From: Paraburkholderia sediminicola | GTDB taxonomy: Bacteria > Pseudomonadota > Gammaproteobacteria > Burkholderiales > Burkholderiaceae | Direction of reading: 5' to 3' | DNA: 34,812 nt | Assembly (NCBI RefSeq): GCF_902859805.1 | Contig: NZ_CADIKC010000024.1 | Span: 1 to 34,812 of the forward strand | Shown: positions 15,369 to 23,773 of the stretch, piece after piece | Layout: each line of letters starts with the position of its first letter | Numbering within the stretch: the stretch's first letter is position 1 | Translations under genes and position numbers: made by a program | Notes under the pieces: generated by a model | Seen by the model: only the letters and a program-made list of their open reading frames with translations | Told to the model about the DNA's origin: nothing | Database searches by the model: none

Positions 15369-16573
15369 TCGGGTGAGATATCTTCAGCTTCGTTGTGGGA
15401 AATGCCATCGATGCACGGGCACATGATCATGGCCGTCGGCGTAACGCGCGAGAGCCAATAGGCATCGTGTCCTGCGCCGGACACAATGTCGCGATGCGTG
15501 TAGCCGAGTGACGCAGCGACGTTCCTGATAGTGCTCACCGAGGGTTCATCGAACGCGACCGGCTCAGCGTGCTGCAGCCGGCTGATCGTGAACGTCAGTT
15601 CCAGCTCACCGGCGATCGCCTCGACGCCATGACGGATGCTGGCCTCCATCGCGGCGAGCACTGTGGCATCCGGCGACCTGATATCAATGGCGAGTTCGGC
15701 TGAGCCTGGTACGCTATTGGTGGAGTTCGGACGTAGCTCGAGGCGCCCCACAGTACCCACAGCGTAAGGCTGGTGGCTCATCGCTACCTGCTGGACCAGT
15801 TCCATGACCCTTGAGGCGCCCAGGCCCGCGTTCCTGCGTCGCGCCATCGGGGTACTGCCCGCGTGGGCGGAGCGGCCCTGCAGGTTCACCTGCAACCACG
15901 TCAACCCTTGGCCGCCTGTCACGATGCCGATCTGGGTGCCTTCGGCTTCGAGAATCGGTCCCTGCTCGATGTGCAGTTCGTAGAACGCTTTCAGCTTCAG
16001 GGAGCCAACCGGCATCTTTCCTTTCCAGCCGATGCGTTCCAGCTCATCGCCAAACCGGATGCCCGTCCTGTCCTGGCGATCGTAGGCCCACTCGACGGAA
16101 TGGACCCCGGCAAAGACGCCGGACGCCATCATCACGGGTGCAAAGCGCGATCCCTCTTCATTTGTCCAGTTTGCGACGACGATCGGGTGTTTCGTCCTGA
16201 TGCCGCGATCGTTGAGGGTGCGTACGACCTCGAGACCGGCCAGCACGCCGAGGATTCCGTCGAACCGGCCGCCCGCGGGCTGGGTATCGAGATGGCTGCC
16301 GACGCACACGGGGGCGGTGTCCGGATCCGTGCCGGGCCGCATGGCGAAGATGTTGCCCATCTGGTCGACATGGATTTCCATGCCCGCTTCCTGGCACCAC
16401 CGCGCAAACAGCGTGCGGGCCGCGCCATCTTCGTCCGTCAGCGCCTGGCGGTTGTTGCCGCCGGCAATACCGGGCCCGACCTCCGCCATTGCCATCAGCG
16501 AAGCCCAGAGACGGCCCTGATCCACCCGGGTGTCCCGATCCAACGCAAGTCTGAAACTGCTCAAGTTGGTCAC
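15287..16573 (-). CDS. M20-family amidohydrolase (N-carbamoyl-L-amino acid hydrolase / allantoate amidohydrolase type)
   Basis: 428 residues from GTG 16573, which has GGAGCG just upstream and lies 16 bases after the acyl-CoA ligase stop; a longer frame to 16687 would overlap that gene and lacks similarity. Binuclear-metal M20 peptidase fold, cytoplasmic. Metal-site motifs: GSHLDT (H94), GRFDGILGVLAGLEV (D105), NWTNEEGSRF (E139/E140), ELHIEQGP (about 205) and DGISHNEAE near the C-terminus. The bridging-domain motif GRSAHAGSTPM (about 235) is also present. This set marks the ureidoglycolate/allantoate/N-carbamoyl amino acid and beta-ureidopropionase-like branch, enzymes that release ammonia and CO2 or cleave ureido/amide groups. 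The precise substrate cannot be told. The operon suggests a step in breakdown of an N-containing compound. Confidence 0.88.
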   Translation of the reverse strand: MTNLSSFRLALDRDTRVDQGRLWASLMAMAEVGPGIAGGNNRQALTDEDGAARTLFARWCQEAGMEIHVDQMGNIFAMRPGTDPDTAPVCVGSHLDTQPAGGRFDGILGVLAGLEVVRTLNDRGIRTKHPIVVANWTNEEGSRFAPVMMASGVFAGVHSVEWAYDRQDRTGIRFGDELERIGWKGKMPVGSLKLKAFYELHIEQGPILEAEGTQIGIVTGGQGLTWLQVNLQGRSAHAGSTPMARRRNAGLGASRVMELVQQVAMSHQPYAVGTVGRLELRPNSTNSVPGSAELAIDIRSPDATVLAAMEASIRHGVEAIAGELELTFTISRLQHAEPVAFDEPSVSTIRNVAASLGYTHRDIVSGAGHDAYWLSRVTPTAMIMCPCIDGISHNEAEDISPEWAAAGANVLLHAVGETALVDACTGHP

Positions 16574-16589
16574 TGATCGCTCCAGAAAT

Positions 16590-18140
16590 TCAGATTGCAC
16601 GACTGGCGGTTTGCCAGTAGCGGGCCTTAACGTCTTTTTTGAGCACCTTTCCATAGGCGTTCTTGGGAAGATGGTCCACGAAATCAACCGACTTGGGCTT
16701 CTTGTACGAAGCGAGCCGCGTGCGGCAGAATTCGATGACGTCTTCCTCTGTCACGCCAGGCCCGGCGCGCAGAACGACAACAGCCTTCACGGCTTCGCCC
16801 CATACCTCGTCCGGAACGCCAACGACGCAGGCCTCGACAATCGCCTCATGCTGCAGCAGGATTTCTTCGACTTCGCGAGGGTAGATGTTGGACCCGCCCG
16901 AGATAATCATGTCCTTGACGCGGTCAGTGATATAGATGTAGCCGTGATCATCGCGGTAGCCGACGTCACCGGTGTGCAGCCAGCCCGCCTTCAGTACTTC
17001 GTCGGTCGCTTCCCTGCGGCGCCAGTAGCCTGGGGTCACCACGTCACCGCGAACCGTAATTTCTCCGGCGACGTTGCTACCGACTTCATTTCCTTGTTCG
17101 TCAACGATGCGCATGATCACGCCAGGATATTCCCGCCCGACCGAGCCGATCCGTTCCAGCATCTGCGGCGACGCAGGGTTATATTCGGACTTGTGCATCC
17201 CGCATTGCGCCGGCGCTTCGCTCTGGCCGTAGCTCTGGCAGAACACGGGGCCGAAGACCTCGATCGCGCGGCGCAGCACCTCGGCGTACATGGGCGCACC
17301 CGAGCAGAGAACGTTTTTCAGGCTCCTGACGCTGTATCGGCCAATATCGGGAGACTGCAGAAGCATCTGCACCATTGTCGGCGCCATAAAGCTCGCGGTG
17401 GCGCTGAAACGTTCGATTGCTTCCAGGACCTTTGGCGGATCGAACCTGGACAGTCCCGGGAACACCTGCGCCGCGCCCACTGACAGGTGGACAAGACCGA
17501 CGCTCGCCGTCGCATGGGCGATCGGCGCAAAGTGAATCATGCGGTCGTTCTCATCGGCGTCCTGCAAGATACCGAGCCGCAATTGCTGCACCATCGACAC
17601 AAGGTTGCGGTGTGTCTCCATCACGCCCTTCGGCCTGCCCGTCGTACCCGATGTGTAGAACAGCCACGCCGTGTCGTCAGGATCGATCGTCACTGCAGGA
17701 GGCGCGTCACCTTCGCCTTCCAGAAGGTCACCGTAGAATCCGGCTCCCTCACACCGCTCCATGCAGATCCACTGCGAGATTTCCGGATGTGACGCCCGTA
17801 ACGTTTCGACGGCGTTCGCAAACTCCGGCGAAAAGACGAGGGCGCTCGCTCCCGAATCCGCAAGCGTGAGGCTGATCTCATCGACATGCAGTTTCGGATT
17901 GAGCGGCGTAGCCGTCATGCCCGCAGCCAGGGCCGCCAGGTAGACTTCGAACGCCTCAAACCGGTTCGTGGAGATGATCGCCACACGATCACGCTGCTGC
18001 AATCTCGCGTGTAGCGAATGCGCGATGCTGTTGATGCGGCGGACACCATCGGCATAACTGATGGTTACATCGGGTGTGATCCAGAGCGGTCGCTCGGGAT
18101 GATTTCTTGCGGAGCGGTAAACGAAATGTGCCAGATGCAT
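16590..18140 (-). CDS. AMP-forming acyl-CoA synthetase
   Basis: 516 residues, standard for class I adenylate-forming ligases, which activate a carboxylic acid with ATP and load it onto CoA. Core motifs: P-loop-like FYTSGTTGRPKGV at 162-173; SYGQSEAPAQCG (A5 region); GWLHTGDVGYRDDHGYIYIT followed by DRVKDMIISGGSNIYPREVE (A7-A8 hinge); and the catalytic lysine within PKNAYGKVLKKDV near the C-terminus (A10). It starts 6 bases after the Rieske oxygenase stop and ends 16 bases before the hydrolase, so all are one transcript. It most likely activates the acid made by upstream steps for the beta-oxidation genes on the other strand. The substrate is not deducible from sequence. Confidence 0.92.
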   Translation of the reverse strand: MHLAHFVYRSARNHPERPLWITPDVTISYADGVRRINSIAHSLHARLQQRDRVAIISTNRFEAFEVYLAALAAGMTATPLNPKLHVDEISLTLADSGASALVFSPEFANAVETLRASHPEISQWICMERCEGAGFYGDLLEGEGDAPPAVTIDPDDTAWLFYTSGTTGRPKGVMETHRNLVSMVQQLRLGILQDADENDRMIHFAPIAHATASVGLVHLSVGAAQVFPGLSRFDPPKVLEAIERFSATASFMAPTMVQMLLQSPDIGRYSVRSLKNVLCSGAPMYAEVLRRAIEVFGPVFCQSYGQSEAPAQCGMHKSEYNPASPQMLERIGSVGREYPGVIMRIVDEQGNEVGSNVAGEITVRGDVVTPGYWRRREATDEVLKAGWLHTGDVGYRDDHGYIYITDRVKDMIISGGSNIYPREVEEILLQHEAIVEACVVGVPDEVWGEAVKAVVVLRAGPGVTEEDVIEFCRTRLASYKKPKSVDFVDHLPKNAYGKVLKKDVKARYWQTASRAI

Positions 18141-18146
18141 TTTGAT

Positions 18147-19388
18147 TTACATGTTCGTTGTGGACGGATTGGTGGCTTCGACGCTCATCAGGAAGGGCGC
18201 GCTCGCACGTTTGGGCGCGAGCCTGTCGGCGACGAACAGCTGGAACAGGTGCAGCGCGCGCTCCCATTGCGGAGAAAACCGGGTTGCCAGTCCCAGTTCA
18301 TGCCGGACGTGACATTGCGCCTGGAGTGACTTCCAGATCTTTTCATCCTCGCCGAAGACGTCCTTCCAGAAGTCGGCGCTTCGCTCCCGCACGGCCCTGA
18401 AACGCTCGTGCGCGGCCTCCCGTACGAAGTGGGTCGTGGAGCGGTAGGTGGTGCTTTCGGGGCCGGTGGGAACGATGAGTGAAGTCGAGATCGAGAATGG
18501 CCCACAGGAGAGCACGGTATTAGGAAATACGAACAGCACCATGGATTCGGTCATTCCCGTTTTTGACATGGTGGGCATCACCGGCAGGCGCAGGCCGTCG
18601 CTTTCCGCTTCGTACCGGCGCGCAGCCTCGTCGAGAGTTCGCCTCGATGAGAACCCGGCGTACACGCTTCCCCCGTCTTCGGTGGCGTAGTCGGCGCTGT
18701 GGTCGAATGCCCGGTGCACGAAGGGCAGGTGGTAATCCTCGATCGATCCCTCAAGGACGATTTTCCAGTTCGCCGCATAGTGGAAGGTGCCTTGGCGGCC
18801 GCCAGGCGTGTGCTCGATGGAGGAGAGGTCGAAGCTGCGCTCAACTCGGGAGATCGCCGGTTTCAGGTGTTCGACGAGCGGCAACGCATGTCCGTCGAGA
18901 TTGACGAAGACGACACCCAGCCATTGCTCGCACCGCACGCTCAGCAGGCCCAAGGCATCCCGGCTGATCCCGGGCGAATCGTTCTGCCGGACGCCGGCGA
19001 TACCTGGCGTCGCGACCAGTTTCCCGTCCAGGCTGTATGTCCAGGCATGGTACTGGCATCTGAGGTCGCGCGCAGAACATTCCCCCTCGACAATTTTCAT
19101 TCCACGGTGCCGGCACACATTGTGGAAACACTTGATGGACCGGTCCGACGCGCGAACGAGGAGCAGCTCCCATCCGGCGATGGTCACGGCCTTGGCATCG
19201 CCCACCTCGGGAAGTTCATGTGCGAATCCCACTCCCATCCAACCAGTGGCGAAGATGTTCCGGCGCTCGGCCTCATAAAAGTCAGTGGAAAAATAAGCGC
19301 GACCCGGTAATCCGAGGGCAACACCTGTGGGCGCGCGCAGCGCCTGCAGTTCTTCTGGGGTAACAATCGGCGTTTTGGGTTGACGCAT
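18147..19388 (-). CDS. Rieske non-haem iron oxygenase, large (alpha) subunit
   Basis: About 413 residues from ATG 19388 (MRQPKTPIVTPEEL...); the frame is open to 19451 but the extra 21 residues look unnatural, and neither start has a clear ribosome site. In the longer-frame numbering the Rieske 2Fe-2S ligands are C113/H115 in CRHRGM and C132/H135 in CQYHAW. The mononuclear iron site follows in NWKIVLEGSIEDYHLPFVH (H241, H246, with E238/D239 nearby). Such oxygenases hydroxylate aromatic rings or demethylate quaternary amines and need a reductase, which is not in this window; no beta subunit is present either. It is first in the minus-strand operon, divergent from the arginase-fold gene with about 255 bases between, a likely shared regulatory region. 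Confidence 0.9.
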   Translation of the reverse strand: MRQPKTPIVTPEELQALRAPTGVALGLPGRAYFSTDFYEAERRNIFATGWMGVGFAHELPEVGDAKAVTIAGWELLLVRASDRSIKCFHNVCRHRGMKIVEGECSARDLRCQYHAWTYSLDGKLVATPGIAGVRQNDSPGISRDALGLLSVRCEQWLGVVFVNLDGHALPLVEHLKPAISRVERSFDLSSIEHTPGGRQGTFHYAANWKIVLEGSIEDYHLPFVHRAFDHSADYATEDGGSVYAGFSSRRTLDEAARRYEAESDGLRLPVMPTMSKTGMTESMVLFVFPNTVLSCGPFSISTSLIVPTGPESTTYRSTTHFVREAAHERFRAVRERSADFWKDVFGEDEKIWKSLQAQCHVRHELGLATRFSPQWERALHLFQLFVADRLAPKRASAPFLMSVEATNPSTTNM

Positions 19389-19644
19389 GGGGTCACAGGC
19401 ACGTTGATTTGCGTACAACCATTTTCCAGGCATTGCGACGCCGCACGCCATCAGGGATTGACGAACCTAACATTGGAAAAAGCCGAGGACGGACCGGGCG
19501 GATTTGCCAGCTTTCGGAAAGCCCGAAGAAAAAGTCCGATCTTCCGTGTTGATCAGGACAGTCCCGGGATGGTCAGATCACCGGTAACGAAGTCCGGACG
19601 GTTCCGGGTCGTTTCCTATTCTCTATCGTGAGCTGACTATCTTC

Positions 19645-20607
19645 ATGACCACTATCTCCAGTAATGCAACCCCGGAAGTAGCGCCGCTGACGTTCATGGG
19701 CGTGCCGCGCTGCGGGAACATTGGCACTATCGACGCAGACGTTGCGATCATGGGTGTATCGTGCGCGACGCCGTACTTGCAGTCCGAGGCATACGGCCTG
19801 GCGAATCTGTCCGGGCCGACGGCGCTGCGCCGGGCCTCCGTTCCGCTGCTGCGGCTGCGCGACCGGCACGACTGGGACCTCGACGGCGTGTTTCTGCCCG
19901 ATGCGAACGGGCGGGTGGTCGACATTGGCGATCTTCCGGTCAGCTTCCATGAAGCGGAGACGAACCGGCAGATCATCCGACAGACGGTCGAGCAGCTCGC
20001 GGCGCGAAATACGGCCGTGATCGCGCTTGGCGGCGAGGACTCCGTCCCGACGCCGATGCTGCAGGGCCTGAGCCGCTACGAAGACGTCACCGTGCTCCAG
20101 ATTGACGCGCACATGGACTGGCGGGACGAGAATCTCGGTGAGCGGTGGGGGCTGTCGAGCGGAATGCGCCGCGCATCGGAGATGTCGTTTGTGAAGGACA
20201 TCATCCAGGTCGGCACACGCGGCCCGAGCTCCGCAGGCGACGTCGAAGTGAACGACGCGCGCAACTGGGGGGCGAAGATCTTCACCGGCGAGGACGTCTT
20301 CGATCGTGGGGTGCAGCCGATCATCGACTCCGTGCGTGAAGGTACCAACGTGCACGTCAATTTCGACCTGGACGGGCTGGATCCGACGATCATGCCGGCG
20401 GTATGGGTGCCGTCACCGGGCGGCCTGAGCTTCTGGCACGCGATCAAGCTGATCCGCGGCATTGCGCGAAAGGCCAATATCGTCAGCGTGGCGATGGTCG
20501 AATACGTCGAGGCACGGGATCCGGCGGGGCTGGCGGCCAACGTGGCCGTCAGGCTGACCACGGCCTTCATCAGCGAAATCCTGCGTCAACGACAGGCGGC
20601 CCGATAA
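19645..20607 (+). CDS. Arginase/agmatinase-fold protein with altered metal motif
   Basis: 320 residues, the length of agmatinase/guanidinobutyrase enzymes (ureohydrolases; Mn2+- or Ni2+-dependent release of urea from guanidino compounds), cytoplasmic. Two metal motifs are canonical: QIDAHMDWRD (D154, H156, D158) and NFDLDGLDPTIMP (D241, D243). The first motif, normally GGDHS, reads GGEDS at 129-133, so the usual histidine ligand is aspartate (D132). The substrate-loop sequences also differ from classical SpeB. It may therefore be a ureohydrolase acting on an unusual guanidino or amidine substrate, or have lost that activity. First gene of the plus-strand catabolic cluster; no strong ribosome site (GTGAG about 12 bases upstream). 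No gene symbol is justified. Confidence 0.85.
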   Translation: MTTISSNATPEVAPLTFMGVPRCGNIGTIDADVAIMGVSCATPYLQSEAYGLANLSGPTALRRASVPLLRLRDRHDWDLDGVFLPDANGRVVDIGDLPVSFHEAETNRQIIRQTVEQLAARNTAVIALGGEDSVPTPMLQGLSRYEDVTVLQIDAHMDWRDENLGERWGLSSGMRRASEMSFVKDIIQVGTRGPSSAGDVEVNDARNWGAKIFTGEDVFDRGVQPIIDSVREGTNVHVNFDLDGLDPTIMPAVWVPSPGGLSFWHAIKLIRGIARKANIVSVAMVEYVEARDPAGLAANVAVRLTTAFISEILRQRQAAR

Positions 20608-20967
20608 CATCGTCAGGATCGGCAAGCGTCACTCCGACCGGTCTTTCGCGCATCGGAGGCGACGCATCGTGAGCCTGTCCCCGGCCTGTCCCTAGGCCAG
20701 TCTTTGAGTATCCCCCAATGCGCGCGCGTCGCTGGCGGCTCTGGAAGGCGGGGGATGCCGTGCGCATTCGCGGCGCCTTGCAGTGGCCCGCGCCCACGAT
20801 CCTCTCGTACTGGCGACATCGACCGGCGTAGTCCGGTTGTCGTTGCCGGTTCTCGTAAGCGGTCGTCGTAACCCGTTGAGAACAGATCATGAGCACCCTG
20901 CTGGCGAGCGAGTGCCGCGCGATCGACATGATCCGTGAAATCGGCGAAATCCACTGACGAGGTTCTC
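20608..20967. other. 360-base gap inside the plus-strand catabolic cluster
   Basis: No established gene. It contains a short stem (GGCCT/AGGCC, about 20679-20695) soon after the arginase-fold stop and a tiny open frame at 20889-20957 (separate entry). The gap may hold a second promoter for the beta-oxidation genes. Confidence 0.4.
20889..20957 (+). CDS. Possible 22-residue leader peptide
   Basis: ATG 20889 to TGA 20955-20957 encodes MSTLLASECRAIDMIREIGE followed by IH. It ends 10 bases before the enoyl-CoA hydratase start. A purine-rich GAGAACAG lies 3-10 bases upstream. It could be a leader that couples translation, the N-terminal scar of a lost gene, or chance. No similarity is recognised. 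Confidence 0.2.
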   Translation: MSTLLASECRAIDMIREIGEIH

Positions 20968-21762
20968 ATGGCAAATTTTCTGAATATCCATCGCGAAGGC
21001 GCGATCCTTGTTCTGACCATGGATCAGCCGGATACGCGCGATATGCTTGCCGGAAACACCGCCGTACAGGAAATAGTTGACGCCTGCACGATGATCGCCG
21101 CTGACGTGTCCGTGCGGGCGGTCATCCTCACGGGCGCCGGGTCCGTTTTCAGCTCCGGCGAGAATGTCAGGGACATGCAGAAGTACGAGCGTGACACGCC
21201 GCCGCCCGAGACGGCGTGTCAGGAGTACCGCAGCGGCATCCAGCGCGTGCCCAAAGCGCTTTACCACTTGGAGGTGCCGGTGATCGCGGCCATAAACGGC
21301 CCTGCGATTGGCGCAGGTCTCGATCTTGCCTGCATGTGCGATATCCGCATCGCCTCTGCAAGCGCAACGTTTGCAGAAAGCTTCCTCACGGCCGGCATCG
21401 TCCCGGGCGACGCTGGAGCGTGGCTGTTGCCCCGGGTCGTGGGGCGCGCAAAGGCGGCCGAGATGGCGTTTTTCGGCGAGCCCGTTTCGAGTGCGGAAGC
21501 ATTGGAATGTGGACTGGTCTCGCGCGTGGTCGAGCCTGAGGCGCTGATGGATACGGCTCTGAATGTCGCCGCCCGGATCGCAGCCAATCCTGGCGCGGTG
21601 CTCCGGATGACGAAACGTCTGCTGCGAGGGGCCGAGCACGGTTCGCTTGAATCCTCGCTCGAGCTCGCCGCGAACCTTCAGGCGATTGCCCACATGGACC
21701 CCGGTCACCATGAGGCGGTGCGCGCATTTGCGGAGAAGCGACCGCCAAAATTCCGGCACTGA
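20968..21762 (+). CDS. Enoyl-CoA hydratase/isomerase family protein (first copy)
   Basis: 264 residues from ATG 20968, chosen because GAGG lies about 9 bases upstream; an in-frame ATG at 20935 lacks one. Crotonase fold, cytoplasmic, acts on CoA thioesters, usually hydrating 2-enoyl-CoA in beta-oxidation. The oxyanion hole is formed by ILTGAGSVFSSGENV (about 53-67) and NGPAIGAGLDLACMCD (110-125). The general acid/base glutamate positions are kept: E137 in FAESFLTAGIVPGD and E165 in the following GRAKAAEMAFF. A second crotonase-family gene lies four genes on, so one of the two may be a hydratase and the other an isomerase, hydrolase or lyase. It is followed after 34 bases by the thiolase. Confidence 0.9.
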   Translation: MANFLNIHREGAILVLTMDQPDTRDMLAGNTAVQEIVDACTMIAADVSVRAVILTGAGSVFSSGENVRDMQKYERDTPPPETACQEYRSGIQRVPKALYHLEVPVIAAINGPAIGAGLDLACMCDIRIASASATFAESFLTAGIVPGDAGAWLLPRVVGRAKAAEMAFFGEPVSSAEALECGLVSRVVEPEALMDTALNVAARIAANPGAVLRMTKRLLRGAEHGSLESSLELAANLQAIAHMDPGHHEAVRAFAEKRPPKFRH

Positions 21763-21796
21763 AGTACGACGATCTTCCCCCTTCATTCCAGCCAAC

Positions 21797-22981
21797 ATGA
21801 CTCTTCAGATACCTCTTGTCGTCGACCTTGTGCGCAGCCCCGCCGGGCGCATTAAGGCGGGCGGCGCATTTACAGAATTGCATCCGACCGAACTGCTTGC
21901 CCAAGTGCTTCAGCAACTGGTGCAACGTACCGGTATTGATCCCGCCGACGTCGGCGACGTCGTGACGGGATGTGTGAGCCAGGCAGGCGAGCAGTCGGCG
22001 ACGCCGGGACGCGTCGCGTGGCTGGGCGCGGGATTTCCCGAGCATGTGCCGTCCACGACAATCGACCGCAAATGCGGCTCATCCCAGCAGGCGATTGCGT
22101 TTGCCACGCAGGCCGTCATGGCGGGCGTGCACGACATGGTGATCGCCTGCGGCGTTGAGTCGATGAGCCACGTTCCGATGGGCAGTGCACGTATGGACAG
22201 GAATCCCTTCGGGCCTTCGTACATTGCGCGTTATGGTCAGCAGATTTCGCAGGGGGTGGCGGCAGAGCGCGTCGCCGCACAATGGAACCTGTCGCGGGAG
22301 GAACTGGATCGCTATTCGGCACAGTCACACCAACGCGCTGCGGCAGCGGCCGAGTCAGGACAGTTCGCCCGTGAGATCGTCGGCATCCGTACGGGCGCCG
22401 GTCAGATCGATCAGGATGAAACCGTGCGGCCGTCCACCACGGCGGACAGCCTGCGGGAGTTGAGGCCGTCGTTTGCCGATGAGCGCCTGCGCGAGCGCTT
22501 TCCGGAGATTACGGACTGGCGCATCACCGCGGGCAATTCATCACAGATGACGGATGGAGCGGCTGCCGTGCTGATTGTGAGCGAACGTCTGGCGACGCGT
22601 CTGAATCTCCGGGCGCGCGCGCGATTCGTCGCGTTTGACGTGCGCGGTGACGACCCGATGATGATGTTGACGGCGCCGATCGCCTCCAGTCGCGCCGTGC
22701 TGCAGAAGGCGGGATTGAAGGTGCAGGATATTGACACCTTCGAGGTGAATGAAGCCTTCGCTCCTGTACCGCTTGCGTGGCTGAAAGAGCTCGATGCGGA
22801 TCCGACGCGCCTTAACCCGAGTGGCGGCGCGATTGCTCTGGGCCATCCCTTGGGCGCTTCGGGCGCCCGTATCACGACGACCCTTGTGAACTGGCTGGAA
22901 ATGCACAATGGTCGTTATGGACTGCAGACCATGTGTGAGGCAGGCGGAATGGCGAACACCATGGTGCTGGAGCGAATTTAA
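21797..22981 (+). CDS. Acetyl-CoA C-acyltransferase (thiolase)
   Basis: 394 residues from ATG 21797; the frame is open to 21647, but that part overlaps the hydratase gene. Thiolases split 3-ketoacyl-CoA with CoA to give acetyl-CoA (or propionyl-CoA) and a shortened acyl-CoA. All catalytic elements are present: nucleophile C93 in DRKCGSSQQA; NEAFAPVP (318-325); H350 in GGAIALGHPLGASGAR; and C380 in QTMCEAGGMANTMVLE. Members with SSQQ rather than ACSS after the nucleophile motif belong to the FadI/AtoB-like steroid and branched-acid group. The gene sits between hydratase and dehydrogenase, giving a complete last half of a beta-oxidation turn. The ribosome site is weak. Confidence 0.92.
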   Translation: MTLQIPLVVDLVRSPAGRIKAGGAFTELHPTELLAQVLQQLVQRTGIDPADVGDVVTGCVSQAGEQSATPGRVAWLGAGFPEHVPSTTIDRKCGSSQQAIAFATQAVMAGVHDMVIACGVESMSHVPMGSARMDRNPFGPSYIARYGQQISQGVAAERVAAQWNLSREELDRYSAQSHQRAAAAAESGQFAREIVGIRTGAGQIDQDETVRPSTTADSLRELRPSFADERLRERFPEITDWRITAGNSSQMTDGAAAVLIVSERLATRLNLRARARFVAFDVRGDDPMMMLTAPIASSRAVLQKAGLKVQDIDTFEVNEAFAPVPLAWLKELDADPTRLNPSGGAIALGHPLGASGARITTTLVNWLEMHNGRYGLQTMCEAGGMANTMVLERI

Positions 22982-23008
22982 CGAAGAACGGATGGGAGGA
23001 GCATCGAA

Positions 23009-23773
23009 ATGGATAATGAAAAGAGCAGCGCTATCGTGACAGGAGGCGCGTCCGGGCTCGGACTCGCGACGGTGCGACGGCTTGTCGGGCAGGGTATGCA
23101 TGTCGTTATTGCGGATCTGCCGGCGTCGGACGGCGCGCGGGTAGCGGATGAACTCGGCAACCAGGTCCGGTTCGTCCCCGCGGACGTCACGAATGAGGCG
23201 CAGATTCAGGAAGCCGTCGCCACTGCGACAAGCCGGGCGCCTCTGCGCGCCCTTGTGCACTGCGCAGGACGCGGCGGTGCACTGCGCGTCATCGACCGGG
23301 AGGGCAATCCCGGATCGCAGGCGCTCTATGAAGAGGTCGTTCGCGTGAACCTGTTCGGCACCTTCAATACGCTGAGGCTCGCCGCCGCCGCAATGGCGAA
23401 AAACGAGCCCAGGGACGGTGACCGGGGCGTCTGCGTGCTGACGTCGTCGGTCGCCGCGTGGGAAGGCCAGGTCGGCCAGATACCGTACGCCTCCGCGAAG
23501 GCGGGCATCGTCGGCATGACGCTCGTCGCTGCGCGCGACCTGGCCCAGCACGCCATCCGGGTGATGACGATCGCGCCCGGCATTTTCGATACACCGCTCC
23601 TGGCGCGTCTGCCCGAGAACGTACGGGCGTCGCTGGGTGCCGCGGTTCCACATCCACCACGACTTGGACAGCCGGACGAATTCGCCCGGCTTGTGCTGCA
23701 GATTCTCGATAACCCCATGCTGAACGGCGAGACCATCCGTCTGGATGGCGCCATCCGCATGCAGCCACGCTGA
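23009..23773 (+). CDS. SDR-family 3-hydroxyacyl-CoA dehydrogenase type (HSD10-like)
   Basis: 254 residues; ATG 23009 follows a strong GGGAGGAG. Short-chain dehydrogenase with NAD-binding TGGASGLGLA (11-20) and D36 after HVVIAD, favouring NAD over NADP. ADVTN (58-62), N114, S146/S147 in LTSSVAA, Y160 and K164 in YASAKAG complete the catalytic set, and PGIFDTPLL follows. The sequence layout (VHCAGRGGA..., LPENVRASLGAAVPHPPRLG, DEFARLVLQIL) is that of type II 3-hydroxyacyl-CoA dehydrogenase / 3-hydroxy-2-methylbutyryl-CoA dehydrogenase, which often acts on short branched chains. Between thiolase and hydratase it supplies the oxidation step of the cycle. Its last 29 bases overlap the next gene. 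Confidence 0.9.
   Translation: MDNEKSSAIVTGGASGLGLATVRRLVGQGMHVVIADLPASDGARVADELGNQVRFVPADVTNEAQIQEAVATATSRAPLRALVHCAGRGGALRVIDREGNPGSQALYEEVVRVNLFGTFNTLRLAAAAMAKNEPRDGDRGVCVLTSSVAAWEGQVGQIPYASAKAGIVGMTLVAARDLAQHAIRVMTIAPGIFDTPLLARLPENVRASLGAAVPHPPRLGQPDEFARLVLQILDNPMLNGETIRLDGAIRMQPR

Noticed and set aside
16530..17483. 317-codon plus-strand open frame
   Set aside because: Antisense shadow of the acyl-CoA synthetase, without protein-like motifs.
20887..21798. 303-codon minus-strand open frame
   Set aside because: Shadow of the first enoyl-CoA hydratase.
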